64,000 nucleotides of DNA from Siphonodentalium dalli (GCA_032622095.1 CP136063.1:185423956-185487955), one strand, 5' to 3'. Counted from the first letter of the stretch, positions 1 through 12,003 are shown. Translations and numbers: made by a program. Notes: generated by a model not told the origin, from the sequence alone.

Positions 1-32
1 CACCATCGCAGCTCCCTACATGAAAGGGCTAA
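1..32. repeat. Right-end fragment of a TTAA-type palindromic MITE (family A)
   Basis: The first bases end in cagctccctacatgaaaggg, matching the right ends of complete copies at 14812-15067 and 20734-20987, which finish in catgaaaggg/catggaaggg followed by TTAA. Here the flanking TTAA is degraded to ctaa. The rest of the element lies outside the window. Confidence 0.55.
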
Positions 33-349
33 GAACTGATATATTGCCATTGAATAAATGTGTAAGACTGATCATAGAAATATTGTATTTGGTGTAATGT
101 ACACAACAGGGTGTGCACATATGAAGTGCACATAATAAAATTTAGTGAAAAAATATTGCAGGTATTTAAAGACAAGTAAGATAAATAATGTCAAGTGGTC
201 AAATTACAAACCAATATGGTGAGTGAAAAAAAAATCAAAAGGGCTGAAATAAGCTAACAACTAAAAAACAATACATCAAGCAAATTGATGAACACATTTC
301 ACAACAAACATGCTAGTTAACGCTATGTTAATTGTATATGTATAGGTTT
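33..349. other. Intergenic or intronic AT-rich DNA, no feature seen
   Basis: No open reading frame with family resemblance, hairpin or tandem repeat was noticed. It is presumably intron of the RFX gene, whose C-terminal exons must lie further left. Confidence 0.5.
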
Positions 350-389
350 AGGCCAATATAAAAATAATGCTAGATTCTCATCCCCTCCC

Positions 390-2130
390 GACCAGGCTTG
401 TCAACCAGTAACAGTACTGGTACCCGCCGAAACTTGGCCGTTTAAGTGGTACCGGTTTAGTAGCAATTTACCGGCGGTACTCGACCGACTGTACGAAAAT
501 CGAAGAACAGTCAGCATATACATCTATGTTTACTGTCCATTTGTAAAACTATACTCCCATAACACGTCACGGTAAGTAGTGGGTGCCAGTTCAGGATCCC
601 CTCGTGCCGGGAATGGGTTCGGTAACTGATATAAATTGTATATTCCGTTAGGGTTGAAACGATTAATCGACTAGTCGTAGACGACGCTGAAATGTCAGAA
701 CGTCGACTCTGAATTTTGCCGTCGACTAGTCGGAATATAGTGTATTAGTTTCATGTATAACGTTTTCAAGATCGATTCCGGCATAAACGGTGTTAACTGC
801 GCGTAAGTTATGGTAAGTATAACGTTTTACTAGTATAGACACACACGGACCGGTGACCCGACTATTAATTGGACGAATGAAATTGACAACACAATGTCTC
901 ACTCGTCGTTTGAGGTCAAAGACATGATGGCAATGATTGACGCGGCGTTGTAGTTTGTCCGAGACCGCTTTGATACAGACACTGTGTATATTTCCATTGA
1001 TCTCGCACCGTCGGATTATGATGCGACGCTGGGTGCAGGTCGCTTAAGGTGACATCATTTGTGCTACCGTATATAAATGATACTGACATTAAGAACTGGC
1101 TATCGTATTCTACAACGTAGCCTATACTATAGGGCGTATTTAGTCGGAACATTAACATTTTATAGTGACACCGCTCGGCACCGGTTTATTGGTGATCACG
1201 TGACTAAACGAAATAATCTCGAACTAAATTGGTGTGTATGCAGGGAAATGCGCAACGCAATAGAACACCATTGCATCAGTCATCAGTGTACGCCATGTAC
1301 GATGAATTTTCCGTACAATGTTATGTTTGAAAGTTTTGATATCGGGTACCGACTAGTCGACGCAACGCGACTTTTGTGCCTCGACTAGTCAACTCTGAAA
1401 TTCACTAATCGTTTCAACATGATATTCCGTAGTTGAAACCTGTCAGTTTTTTTAGGTCTGTGAAATTCACAGAATCGGCAGGCTGCAGACCCATCCAGTT
1501 TCTTTGATGTTTGAACTTTGAACGAAAGTCACATTAATGTCGTGACATCAGTGCATTGTCTGCGACAGATCAAAGAGTAAGCCGCGCTCACACATATCAA
1601 TGGAGTCGGGTCGAGTGAATAACTGTGAATTTATCAAAGTGATTATGTCAGTGCACATGCGGGTCATGCGAGTCATGTGATTCACCATACCGGATATTCG
1701 GAAGTTCAGACTGTTTATGTGATGTTATGTTTTATTCAGTTTCATCATGACAATTCCAAGTTAGTGTTCTTAACTTCTTTGTTATTTCCCCACAGCCAAC
1801 AATCCCCAGAAAATGCACATACACAAAACATTAAATGATCATATCATCAGTACACCACATTAATCTTTATGAGGTTGTGCAAATATGACGATTGGGAAGA
1901 CGGAGAAGTTTATACCGGAAGTGATGCGATGTCCCACGAATATACAAAAGTTAAAAACTCACATAACCGACTAATTTGTTGGAAATATACTCTACAGCAT
2001 ATACTGTGTATTTGTCATTTAATGACCTTTATTATGATACTGGAAGTACTGTTAACGGTACCGTGGTGCCACACCAGTACCGTCCCGGTTCCGATAATCC
2101 AGGTAACGGCCATACTTTGACAAGCCTGCG
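390..2130. mobile_element. hAT-like non-autonomous element, 7/8 target duplication
   Basis: The inverted termini are GACCAGGCTTGTCAA at the left and TTGACAAGCCTG at the right. The flanks are CCCCTCCC (382-389) and CCCCTCCT (2131-2138), a 7-of-8 match that fits the 8-bp duplications made by hAT transposases. The inner ends are rich in ggtacc/accggt repeats. A second hAT element (649-1422) sits inside it. The short open frames within look non-coding. Confidence 0.6.
649..1422. mobile_element. hAT-family MITE with perfect 8-bp target duplication
   Basis: The element starts TAGGGTTGAAACGATTAATC and ends GATTAGTGAATTTC-like sequence, then cgtttcaacatga. Subterminal GACTAGTCG motifs are repeated and inverted at both ends. 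The 8-mer TATTCCGT flanks both sides (641-648 and 1423-1430) exactly. It shares termini with the element at 4633-5564, so both belong to one family. No transposase frame was recognised. It is nested in the element at 390-2130 and so is younger than its host. Confidence 0.85.
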
Positions 2131-2186
2131 CCCCTCCTAACATATTTTATTTGGATAATTTTGATGTAAAACTTTTTTCTCATGCC

Positions 2187-2336
2187 TCCTGAAATTTTGC
2201 AAAAACTCTGTGCCAATCAATTCTCTTATATATGCGAGGCTCCCTATGGGAGACTCGCATATATAAGAGAATGCACTTGCACAGGATCGTTAATGCTGCA
2301 CCATGCCACCAGCACAGCTCCCGTCATGAAAGGGTT
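2187..2336. repeat. Palindromic TTAA-type MITE, family A, partial copy
   Basis: It contains a near-perfect hairpin. The arms attctcttatatatgcgagg and its complement surround ctccctatgggag, followed by the family right end cgtcatgaaaggg. The left TIR is not recognisable. The right flank is ttac, not TTAA, so this copy is decayed. Confidence 0.65.
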
Positions 2337-2564
2337 ACCCTTCAAAGTACATTGCAATGACCCGCTAATCAGTCAACTTTGATCAAGTTGGGCAATTTAA
2401 ATCAACCTGAATTGTATAAGGTAGGATATTGCTTCGATATCTAGAATTGACTGACCCATTTATGTTAGCAAGTATGAAATTTAAAAAATAAAATTCGCCC
2501 TCCCATCCCAATTTTTCCAAAAAAGTTGGATGAGAATCTACTTACATGTATTTATATTGGCCTC

Positions 2565-3263
2565 TGGGCATAAAATTTGCTAAATGAAACTCTTAGTTTA
2601 ATTCTTATCAGTATTTGCTATCTATAGAGTCGTCAAGCAGAGATGAAACCATTTATTTCCCACTGAGTGTAACCCTATTCATTCACGGTTAGATTAGTTC
2701 ACTATAGTTAGTAAGAGAACATTGGTCAAACGAAGCACCTAACGCAAGCACTTTATAAAAACTTATTATCTGTGCATTAGATTATTTCAGCTGATTATCT
2801 ATAGTAAACATTTTGTCCTTTCCAATGTTTTAAAATATCTAGAATACAACACCACTGGCGAAAATGTTTACATATCACCATATTATTGTGTTATGGGAAA
2901 GGGAAATACTATCCTTGTGAATTAAGAATTCATGGTATTTTCAAAAAGTGTTACTATACCATGGCTTCTGTTAGACGTAACTAGGTAAGTACTGTCTACT
3001 TCTCGGCAATTCGTGAATTTGGTTGCTAAACTTCTTTCCCATTATAATTATAATTTTTTGTTTGGGTTTTGCTACCCCAAATAGTAAAATAGCTGCGGTA
3101 CACTTTAATAAAGTCATTTCATATCATGAAATTCTCTATAAAAATTGCGTAAACACAATATAGACTGTACTTATTTTCAACTAAAAAATACAGGAAGACA
3201 ATTGATGAAATCTTGCATTAAGTGCTTACAAATAAACTCGGGTTCATGCAGTAAGAAGGTTAC
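2565..3263. other. RFX intron sequence, nothing distinctive seen
   Basis: AT-rich sequence immediately 3' (in gene direction) of the leftmost visible RFX exon. The donor site GTAACC of that exon lies at 3258-3263. The next coding exon, expected to begin with a Glu-Gln-Ala-Ser-like sequence in this family, was not found here and must lie left of the window. Confidence 0.5.
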
Positions 3264-3413
3264 CTGTACATTTGCAAAGTCCACTCGATTGAGATCTGTG
3301 AGCATCTGATTGATTTGTGATGTGTTTTGAAGGACAGCTCGAGCAGCCTGTGCTAAATGATTGAGTGATGTGTAGCGACGTAGAGTCTGTGCAAATGAGC
3401 TCACGGCTCCAAC
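3264..3413 (-). CDS. RFX1/2/3: RFX coding exon 12 (start of dimerization region)
   Basis: 150 nt, 50 codons, phase 0 at both ends, residues about 505-554. It starts VGAVSSFAQTLRRYTSLNHL and ends LNRVDFANVQ, a block almost unchanged across animal RFX1-3 proteins, where it lies at the start of the extended dimerization domain. The sense-strand acceptor is ATTACAG at 3414-3420 and the donor is GTAACC at 3258-3263. The family continues with a conserved Cys-containing segment that is absent from the window, so the gene is cut off here, not truncated biologically. Confidence 0.95.
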
Positions 3414-3525
3414 CTGTAATATTATAGGCATATATTTAAACAAACTAATATTGTCAATGCGTCCAATCAAATGGGTTGTACCATTTTAGAAAACATGACA
3501 GAAGAACTCTGCAAAAACTACTTAA

Positions 3526-3789
3526 CCCTTTCACGAGAGAGATGCGCTGGTGCAGCATTAAAGATCATGTGCCAGTGCATTCTCTTATATATGCGAGTCT
3601 GCCATAGGGAGCCTCACATATATATATATATATAAGAGATTGCACTGGCTTACAAAATGAAGGTAAATATTGTTAGGCCAATACATTCTCTTATATATGC
3701 AAGGCTCCCTATGGGAGACTCGCATTATAAGAGAATGCTTTGGCACAGGGTTTTTTGCTAAATTTCAGGAAGATCCAGTCATGAAAGGG
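3526..3789. mobile_element. TTAA-flanked palindromic MITE, family A
   Basis: The left flank is TTAA (3522-3525) and the TIR begins CCCTTTCACGA. The right TIR ends TCATGAAAGGG with a mutated flank (ATAA). Two hairpins with arms attctcttatatatgcgag lie inside, and one has gained a (ta)n expansion near 3622-3636. TTAA targets and CCC...GGG termini are typical of piggyBac-related MITEs. No coding frame. Confidence 0.75.
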
Positions 3790-3793
3790 ATAA

Positions 3794-4503
3794 CCCTTCA
3801 TACAGAGCAATTTAATCACTGATAAACTAATAAACTTGACTCCGTACTAGACAAGAAACAGTGGATATAACTTAAATCTGAGAATGAGGTCAGTTGCCAA
3901 TTTGGATAAGTTTAGAACTATGCTGAGCAGCTGAGTTTAACAAGAACATCACTAGGGCATGGCAAAATACGCCCATGGTAATTTCAACAATTCAGTTCAC
4001 AATTACTAAAGTTATCATCTGGAAATGAAAAAGCAAAATAACGTACCAACATTTGGGCCGATATGTGGCAATTGAGTTATGTGGTTAAAATAATTATATG
4101 TCAACAAATTTATGTGGCTATCAAGTAGTTTATAGTGATAACGATTCAGATTATGGAATCAGAAGATGTAGAAATTACAGCAGAAGTAGCTGATTGAAAC
4201 TCAAAAACTTGTATACAGCAACTAGGAGAGTGGAATAGGGAGAAACTGACAGGTCCATGATTGGGTGACGAGCCACATAACTGTCCGAACACCTCCTATT
4301 GACAGAACATTGATGTCTAAATCTATGGACTTTTTGTTTCCAATTTTTGAGTGACTACAAAATTAAATGCTGATTGGGCCAAATAGATAATTGTTGAGGG
4401 TTCATCTCAATGCTGTTACGTGGCTAGCCACGGAACGGAAATTAAATGCATATCTATCCATTTTTCTTAATAATAGCCACATAAGTATCCAAATTTAAAG
4501 AAT
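3794..4503. other. RFX intron, nothing distinctive seen
   Basis: Mixed AT-rich sequence with no recognised repeat boundary. It separates a family A MITE from the inverted-repeat unit starting at 4504. Confidence 0.4.
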
Positions 4504-4632
4504 GGTGGACGTTTCAGCACCTGGACGTTTCGGCACCCGGGTTTGTGGTTCGGCACCTGGACATTACGGCACACGATTGTTCGGCACTTCGGACGTTTCG
4601 GACCAATGAAACTACCGGGGATGAATAGAAAT

Positions 4633-5564
4633 TAGTGTTGAAACGATTAATCGACTAGTCGAAATCGATGCGATTATTAAATTAGTCGATCCCGAAATCT
4701 GCTAGTCGACTAGTCGGGAAAAAGCAGTACCTATGTGCTATCATGACAGCAGTGCCATTGCAAGGCCATATTATCATGTAATCTGCAACAGTTAACACAT
4801 ATTAACTTCTTAAAGCCTTATTGCATTGTTCCTTTAACGATGCCACTGCCAGTCATGCACGGGCGGTGAACTCCATGACCTGAACTGAACCCAATGTATG
4901 CACGTGTAGGCGCAGTTTCTTTTATGTTGATCATCAAAGACGTGTTCAAAGTGTCGCTGCCGACTGAACACTGTCTATTTCCATGGGACGCAATTGACTT
5001 CTCACTGTCGCACGTTTATAACTGGAGTAATGATGCAAATAGCTGGTAAAGCCAACTCAGTAACTAAATAAATTCTAGATCATTCTTATACCCATACCCA
5101 CCCACCCCCCCCCCCCCCCCACCCACCCACCCCCCCCGCGACACACGAGGCACCAATTCAGAGAGACAATATAACACACCCGACATCTCGTTAGCAAGAC
5201 TTACGAAAGAGACTTGCCTATTTAATCCAGGTTACCGGCGACAATTTTTGTTTAAATAAAATGTTTTTATTACCTGCATTCCCCAAACCGTGAGATTATA
5301 TGGAGGTTGCAGGAGAGCCGGGTTTAATACATCAAATTGGGAGACTCACGGGCATAACGGAGATTACATAGTTCACGTGCTTTCCGTTTGAACGTTCTGA
5401 CACGGAAGAGTTGGATACTCCAAACTGCGATGCCACATGGCCCATTTTATACGTCATATGGGCATAGAAACGGGAACTCTTAGAAGGGTCAGACTAGTCG
5501 ACTAGTAGTCGATTACCTCTGGCGACTAGTCGATTCCTTAAAATCGCTAATCGTTTCAACACTA
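4633..5564. mobile_element. hAT-family MITE, near-perfect 8-bp target duplication
   Basis: The termini TAGTGTTGAAACGATTA and TAATCGTTTCAACACTA are exact inverses, with subterminal GACTAGTCG clusters at each end. The flanks are ATAGAAAT (4625-4632) and ATATAAAT (5565-5572), 7 of 8 identical. It belongs to the same family as 649-1422. A cytosine tract interrupts it at 5101-5138. Confidence 0.8.
5101..5138. repeat. Poly-C / CCCA low-complexity tract
   Basis: A run of cytosines with cccaccc units inside the hAT element at 4633-5564. It looks like slippage expansion and no other role is visible. Confidence 0.8.
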
Positions 5565-7414
5565 ATATAAATCCATTCTTTATTTCAATAAAATGTAAAA
5601 ATGGAACACACTAATCATACTTATTACAATACGATCAGCTGCGGTCCCGAAGTGCTTACTGAGCGATATAGTTATTTAGTATTATATGAATGTGTCTACG
5701 TTTTTTGAAATTACAAGATTTATATGTATATTCTTCAAGACATTGATCGAATTTGAAAACGTTTACGAATTTTAATAAAACACTGAGAGGGTGACTTAAT
5801 TCCAGGGCGGCTTTCTTCATTATATAGTAGTAAAGATAACACTACCTGATTACAAAACGAATTCGACAGTGACTGCTGACACAACAAATTAGCAGGTAGT
5901 CAGATTATAGTCGTATAGAACATTACCGTACTACAATAACAAATGTATCAACTTATATATGGTTCTAATAACAGTCGGTTTCAATATATCGTCACCGATA
6001 TAAAATGTTTGCCACTTAATGTGTGCGGTCTCATATTACAAAGCTATAAAGACTAGAATTTGTTTATTATATACAGCATCGACATTTCGAATTTTCATAT
6101 CCTCGGTGTCAAAAATCATAGAACGAAGATCATAGTATTTTGAGCAATATTTATATAAGATGTCAAACGTAATGAAGTTAGTCCCACTTGTCATAACCCG
6201 CAACGAGAAAACATTGAGACACCAATTATTATTCATACAATATGCGCCACAAATACTATCATCTGAGTCCTCTTGATGCTTAAACGGACATGGCTCGTTC
6301 GAACCTCCAAACTGTTTTCTATGTAATTTGGAGCGATGGATACGATAGGTCGATAAATACAAGAACTATTGATATACCAGCTTCATATGCTCTGAAAAAC
6401 ACTTGCCAAAGTCAGAGCCATTTTTCAGCCGTGTTCAACATTTCGCCAGAAGTCAGACAAACGCTCTTTATTGCTACATTATCAGGAATAGACTACCACG
6501 GAACGCTCTTTTCTATTCAATGTCGTGCAAATGGCTGTTGTGTTTGGGACCCAAACACTGTATTCACTGTTGTAGTTTTCAGTACTTCAATGCGTCTTCT
6601 TGGGTTAATTAAGCTCGTAGTTCAGATATTTATCGACCTATTTCGATACTGAGAAAAATTCAAAAGCGAATAATTGTGTATTTTGGAGCTCAAACCGCCA
6701 TGTGGCTTTAAGTCACATAGCTATTCATAATTAATATCCAACGACCATGCGAATTCAGGACCTATTTGGAACTACAATGTATGTGAGGAATAATATAATT
6801 ATATAGCATAAAGAAAATTTTCATAGCATGTAGCCGGATCATCTGTCAGTTTAGGTGGGGTACAATTTAACGACATAAGACACAACCACATCAAAAATAT
6901 GTTCGACTTCACACTAATAATGTCCAAATAATAAATAAACCATGTGCCGAAACGTCTTCGATGAAGTGGCGAAACGACCAAGTGCTTGGGCCCGACACAA
7001 CCAAGTGCCGAAAACCCAGGTGCCGAAACGTCCCGAAAACCAGGGACCGAAACGTCCTGCACCCAATGTAAGCATGGATGGAAGGATGGACAGAAAGACT
7101 GACGCCCTGACGGACAGACCTATAATATTATATGTTGTTTATAAAATCAGTAAGAACAAGAGATGGACTGTCGTCACATGCATTCAGATCCAATAACCGG
7201 TGGTGGAGAAATCTGCTCTGACATACAAAACGCCAACATTTCCAAATAATCAAAGATGAATAACTCTAGAACAGAAAACAAACTAAGACATTATATGTAA
7301 TAACTCAGAATCAAATTCTGGCCTCGTATGAATCTTAATGTTGAACCAGGATATATTTATCAAATGTGACTTTACAACTCTCGCTAACAGGATGAGGAAA
7401 AAGTGAATTGTTAC

Positions 7415-7512
7415 CTTTGTCTTGACCATTTCTTCAGGCACATTGATCATTGCCCCTTTTAACCAATTTTCAAGACTCTTGGCGAAATTTCGTATTGCCT
7501 GTGTCAGTGAAC
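7415..7512 (-). CDS. RFX1/2/3: RFX coding exon 11
   Basis: 98 nt: two bases completing a split Ser codon plus 32 codons, residues about 472-504. It encodes SLTQAIRNFAKSLENWLKGA, then a segment ending VPEEMVKTK. The first part is nearly invariant in RFX1-3, and the VPEEM segment is closest to the equivalent in RFX1. The sense-strand acceptor is ATTTTAG and the donor GTAACA. It joins exon 12 in phase 0. Confidence 0.95.
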
Positions 7513-7639
7513 CTAAAATAAAAATAATAGAATGACAGACCATGATACCATAGATGACATCAAAGGTCAAGCTTATTTGAGCCCAGTAGTCCTGCCTTCA
7601 TTAAAATTTATAATGTATTTAAGCTTTCTCATAGAACGT

Positions 7640-7926
7640 AGTATTAACCTTTTAAATTAAACCTTTCTATACTAAATACTCATTGACGAGTATTAGTATT
7701 ACCCTTAAAAAATGTTCAGATAATAAATTCAACAAAAGTCATTTGTTGAACTTATTATCTAAACAATTCCACCAATGAATATGAATTCTTCTGCACTTGT
7801 ATTATCATTTTGTCTAGCTGTTGTCTGCTCATATATCCTTAATATCCATCCAAATGAATAATAGACCATTCCAATGTATACTTTTATAACTGAGTGGGAG
7901 AATCCATTTAGTATAGAAAGGGTTAA
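7640..7926. mobile_element. TTAA-type MITE, family B
   Basis: It starts near ttaaccttt/aacctttctatactaaatac and ends ccatttagtatagaaaggg followed by TTAA. The middle has an inverted ttcagataataaattcaaca / tgttgaacttattatct pair. The same layout occurs at 15674-16141 and 62578-62815. The left boundary is uncertain. Non-coding. Confidence 0.6.
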
Positions 7927-8101
7927 CATATGGTTCAGCTTAGTCTGTCCATCAACTATGACATCATTAAATGTATTACTAGTGTGTTCACAAGTTTCAG
8001 CAAGCAGGTTGAATTGTATCTACCTTGTCTGCATCACAATTTTGAGAAAAAATTTCAAAATGGTATCATCTTTGTTTGAGTTATCACATTGACATTAATG
8101 A

Positions 8102-8263
8102 CAGGGAGCAAATTAACTGGCATCGCATCGCAATTTGCTACAAATTTTGGATAATAGCCATGCAATTTGGTATGAATTTTATATGATTTTAGAACATTGT
8201 TATCTAATCATGTCAATGTGAGGTTATTTGCTAATCAAAATTTCAAAAGTAATTTGCTCCCTG
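8102..8263. mobile_element. Short TIR MITE (CAGGGAGCAAATTA termini)
   Basis: 162 bp with inverted ends CAGGGAGCAAATTA and TAATTTGCTCCCTG. The flanks ATTAATGA and TATAATGA match at 6 of 8 positions, suggesting an aged hAT-like insertion. It lies inside an RFX intron. Confidence 0.6.
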
Positions 8264-8478
8264 TATAATGACAGACAAAAATTCAAACAAGAGGCATAAC
8301 TGCATATACAATAATTGTTTTATGCCTAACCAAGTATATCCACATACTAGTTTAACTTAAGTGTTCAGATAATCAAGATTTTCCACTCACCAAAAGGAGG
8401 TGTCAGCATGATTTCAACTGTGAGAAATTGTGATATAGCCATAAAAGAGCTAATAACTGTATAAAAATGTTTACATAC

Positions 8479-8633
8479 TTGGAATTGGTCTCAGTACGTC
8501 AGGTATAAGCACTTCAACCAATGCTTGGTAGAAGGCATAGTCAGCCTTTTTAACCCATTTATGAACAGGATCATATTTGCAAATAGCAAATAGCTTCTCC
8601 TTTGGCAGCCTCTTCTCATATTCATTGTCAAAT
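8479..8633 (-). CDS. RFX1/2/3: RFX coding exon 10
   Basis: 155 nt: one base closing a split Arg codon, 51 codons, and one base opening a split Ser codon, residues about 420-472. The product runs FDNEYEKRLPKEKLFAICKY and ends with VLIPDVLRPIP, which is invariant in RFX1-3. The middle is variable in the family, as expected for the conserved C region and its linker. The sense-strand acceptor is ATTGTAG and the donor GTATGT. Confidence 0.95.
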
Positions 8634-8639
8634 CTACAA

Positions 8640-10317
8640 TATTAGGTATATGTTAATTGAAGAAACGGTACAATGTAATAATTGAAGAAACGGTACAATG
8701 TAATGTACAATGGTACAAACGGTAATAGTGACATTTATGTTTGAAATTTTGCCTTTAATTACTGTGTGGTTCCAATCTGATTATTTCTTGTAATATATCA
8801 TAGGACAACCACTTCAGATTTTGGCATAATTGATAAATGAAATGAGAATAAAGTTCGCCTCCTAAACATGCCTTTAAAAGTGGTAGCCGATAACTATTAA
8901 GCTGTGTATCAATGACATCACACACATGATAGTAAGGATTTTCTCACCAATAAGGGGACGCAACCATGACCTCCCCACATGCCTTTGAAAGTGGACAAAT
9001 CTGGTTCTGATTAAGCAGTGTATCCATGACATTCGCGCATGAGATAGCCAAGATTGTCTCATTATTCAGGGGATACACCACCTGCTTTGTGGGGCTCCAT
9101 TATGGTCCATATATTTTAGTTTTAATAATCCCAAATAAAACAACATAATACTGCTGTAATCCATCAATTTGAGGTATTAAGAGGTTTATACAATGTTTTG
9201 GATTATTGAAAGTGCAATTAAATGTTATTTAGATTCAGAACATTTCACTTTTTGGGTAAGTTATGCAGTGGATTGTGATAATTGTTCCGACTGTATAGCA
9301 TTCCAAGTCCTTGACGGCTTTCTCACGAAGACCAAGTTTAAAACTTTTGTTGTCTCCCGAGTCAAACTCAATTTGACCTCCCGTATTCCATATCAAAACA
9401 GAAACTGAAAATAGATTTTTCGGGAAAAGTCTATCGGTATATGCAGAATTGCGACCGATGACAAGTGGTAACTGAATTGATGTCTACACTTCAAGGCCCA
9501 ATGCCGCGCTCATTTAACTCCCTGTATACATATTTTCTATCGAACATTCTCGTGTCCTATACTTTGAAGATTTTATGAAACGATGTATTATCTACCTCAC
9601 AAATGGAACATGGTTGACTTAGGCACGCGAAAAAGTGCACACCGGTATGCGGAGCAATAAATAAGGCCAGGCCTGCTTGGTATATTGTCCGTAAAATTTT
9701 CCCCAATATCACGAACCATGACCGCATGCATTGTAGTGCAACAGCGGTACTCATGGTAATAAGCGGTATCCTTACCACGCTGTTGGGGGATGGATACCAC
9801 GGTATTAACAGGGCGTCAATAACGGGGTGACACACCAGTTATAGGTAGTCAATTACTTTAAGTATAGCAGTAACTAACTGATATGTAAATAAGTTCCACA
9901 ACAACCAGTGTCTCAAAAATGGTAATTAAAACCTGAGTCACATAAGAGTCAGATATGTAGTAAGTCCATTAGGTATGGAATCTCAATATATTGCAAATCT
10001 GTTAATAGTCACAAAGTTGTCAAGATTATACAGATACCAACAAAAAAATTCACGAAAGTCAGTCTGCTCATGTCATATAACCAAATCTATTTTATTCAAA
10101 ATATTTGTATTCACTACCTTAAAGATTTAATTTTAAATTTGTGAAAACATGTTTTTAATAAAATACAAACACTTTCTGCTTTATTCCAAAAATTGTCACA
10201 ATACTCCCGAACTCTATCCATCTCAAACACAAACTAGAATAGCAAAAGTAATCTTATAGGATGTTAAAACTGAATTATAAAGATTATTGGTAAAATAAAC
10301 AATAATCTAAAAATTAC
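8640..10317. other. RFX intron, no repeat or gene recognised
   Basis: About 1.7 kb of unique-looking AT-rich DNA. Two related segments near 8866-8925 and 8976-9040 (the 'catgcctttaaaagtgg' / 'catgcctttgaaagtgg' type) form a short degenerate direct repeat. Open frames here show no family signal. Confidence 0.4.
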
Positions 10318-10433
10318 CTTTCTTGGATATACTCTACTTGTACACACCCTGGATCATTCACAGTCCTCCAAAACCCTTGCCATAATGCCTCAATTAAGGT
10401 GAACTGAAGGTTGACAACCACATCAAGAATAGC
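10318..10433 (-). CDS. RFX1/2/3: RFX coding exon 9
   Basis: 116 nt: 38 codons plus two bases of a split Arg codon, residues about 382-420. It starts AILDVVVNLQFTLIEALWQG, a conserved block of RFX1-3 (B region), followed by a family-variable tail ending VEYIQE. The sense-strand acceptor is ATTTTAG and the donor GTAATT. It joins exon 8 in phase 0. Confidence 0.95.
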
Positions 10434-10572
10434 CTAAAATTAAAAAAACATTGTAGCAAACTGGATAGAGAAATAAATTTAATCAGCAATATTCAGGCAC
10501 ATGGGTAGTAGCTGCATAGTCCACAAAAGAACTGTAGAACATCCTCGTAGATCTGTAAAATTTGAAAGGACT

Positions 10573-10760
10573 TTTAAACTTTTCTATACTCAATGGATTT
10601 TCCCATTCAGTTATAAAACTAAATATTGGAATGATCTATTATTCATTTGAAGGGGTGAAAAAATTATTCCAATTCATTGGTGGGGAAAATGGTCGTTTGT
10701 TGAACTTGCTATCTGAACATTTCCTAAGGTATCTGCCAGGATCTACTCCTCAATAAGTAT
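10573..10760. repeat. Degenerate MITE family B copy
   Basis: It carries cttttctatactcaatggat, a diverged middle (tcattggtgggg), gtcgtttgttgaacttgcta and an end resembling aagtatttaa. The order matches 15904-16141 but with many substitutions, and both ends are blurred. Confidence 0.5.
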
Positions 10761-10764
10761 TTAA

Positions 10765-11774
10765 TTTCACTGTTTGTAGCTTCGAAGAGATAAATACAAT
10801 GATCTACGTTTCGGTCAAGTTCCGCTATTTTATAGGCAAGCGTATAATAAATAGATGTATCATTAAAATGATCTTTTCCTAATGCCTACCAACTCGAGAC
10901 TTACCACCACGAAACTCATCCCCAAATGAGCTTCCAGCTAGAATATCTTAACATATTTATATTACATCAGGGATAAAAAAAAAATTTATTATAAATTTTC
11001 AGCCATAACAAGCACAACTCAATAACAAGTTAAGGTCCTTTCGGTCCTTATGAAGCCAACGGAGTTTGGAATGTACATGTATTATTTCTCAGGTAGTCAC
11101 TAAAATTCATACTAATCTGATAACTTGTAGTTGTGAAGTTGGAGTAGTACTACATATGTTCAGTTGTGTTTAATGATACTGTTAATTGTGTTAGCCGACA
11201 GTCAGTTAAAATGTAATATATTATATATATTCTATTTCAAGTGATATTTGATTTTAGTTAAAAGTTGTTCATTGTGAGAATAAACAATGTGTTAGTGTAA
11301 GTGTTGTTTCAATTGTTAATGAAGCTATGCAAGCTTATAAGTGGTTTAATTGCACTCATTTACACAATAACATTGCTTGTTCATAATTGCTTACTGTTAT
11401 ATGAATTCCCAATTTTACCCTCTAAGACACAATTTTTTCCCAATTGCAGGGGCCCTGGACCCTTTTCCAAAATACCCAGGATTATCCCCGATTACATACA
11501 CCAGACCATATTTTGGATCAGTTTTCAGATTATTTAAGATTTTCCTTCTCAAAGTCAGTGATCACAGCATAAATGGTGTACCTGTTGTCCAGTATCAAGC
11601 ATAATGACATTTGTGATTTCAGATTGTTTCTCACAACGGAAAAATATCAAAATACTGTCAACGTTCAACTCCCAACTCAAGATATCCATCCATCAGCCGA
11701 GCAAGTTATTGACAAAATAGGAAAGACTTAGCACTGGGCAATGGCTGGGTCATGTGAAACAAATCATTCCTCAC
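10765..11774. other. RFX intron, nothing distinctive seen
   Basis: No family-like reading frame or clear repeat end. Overlapping frames on the plus strand at 11301-11604 are short and hydrophobic with no recognisable domain. Confidence 0.4.
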
Positions 11775-12003
11775 CTCACATTGCTCTCGATACATCCTTT
11801 CAAACACTTTTACATGATCTGCTGTGACTCCCTCAGGCAAGGGAACCTCTCCAAGTTCTATATCACCAAAGTTAGGAATGGCGCCCGAGGCATCCCCTAA
11901 GAACTGCTGATGTTGTTGCTGCTGCGTGGTGGGGCCATCAAGTGCTGTAGAACCGTGAGCAGGACCTTCAGATCCATCGTCATATTTCCCAGCTGGTCGG
12001 AAT
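11775..12003 (-). CDS. RFX1/2/3: RFX coding exon 8 (linker and B region)
   Basis: 229 nt: one base closing a split Lys codon plus 76 codons, residues about 305-381. It starts FRPAGKYDDGSEG, passes through a Gln/His run (QQQQHQQFL) and ends VFERMYREQCE. The QQFL...PEG..VK......YRE.CE pattern matches the RFX1/RFX3 linker leading into the B region. The sense-strand acceptor is CTTTCAG and the donor GTGAGG. The Gln/His run is the most length-variable part of this segment in the family. Confidence 0.93.

Larger units (their letters stand above)
350..2563. mobile_element. Outer inverted-repeat element carrying nested insertions
   Basis: The left end (AGGCCAATATAAA, then TAGATTCTCATCC) and the right end (GGATGAGAATCTA, then TTTATATTGGCCT) are inverted copies of each other over about 35 bp with small gaps. 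This suggests an old DNA transposon with terminal inverted repeats. No clear target duplication is visible. It was later hit by the element at 390-2130 and by a palindromic MITE near 2187-2336. No coding capacity was recognised. Confidence 0.5.
4504..7063. mobile_element. Element bounded by inverted GGACGTTTCGGCACC-type termini
   Basis: The left end (about 4504-4605) contains several copies of gacgtttcggcacc. The right end (about 6941-7063) contains the inverse, ggtgccgaaacgtcc, also several times. Ends made of repeated short motifs in opposite orientation suggest a DNA transposon with compound termini. It has been invaded by the hAT element at 4633-5564. The largest internal open frame (6290-6652, plus) resembles no protein I know. 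No target duplication was found. Confidence 0.5.

Noticed and set aside
6036-6652. Overlapping open frames of 108 and 120 codons on opposite strands
   Set aside because: They overlap each other antisense inside an inverted-repeat element and match nothing known.
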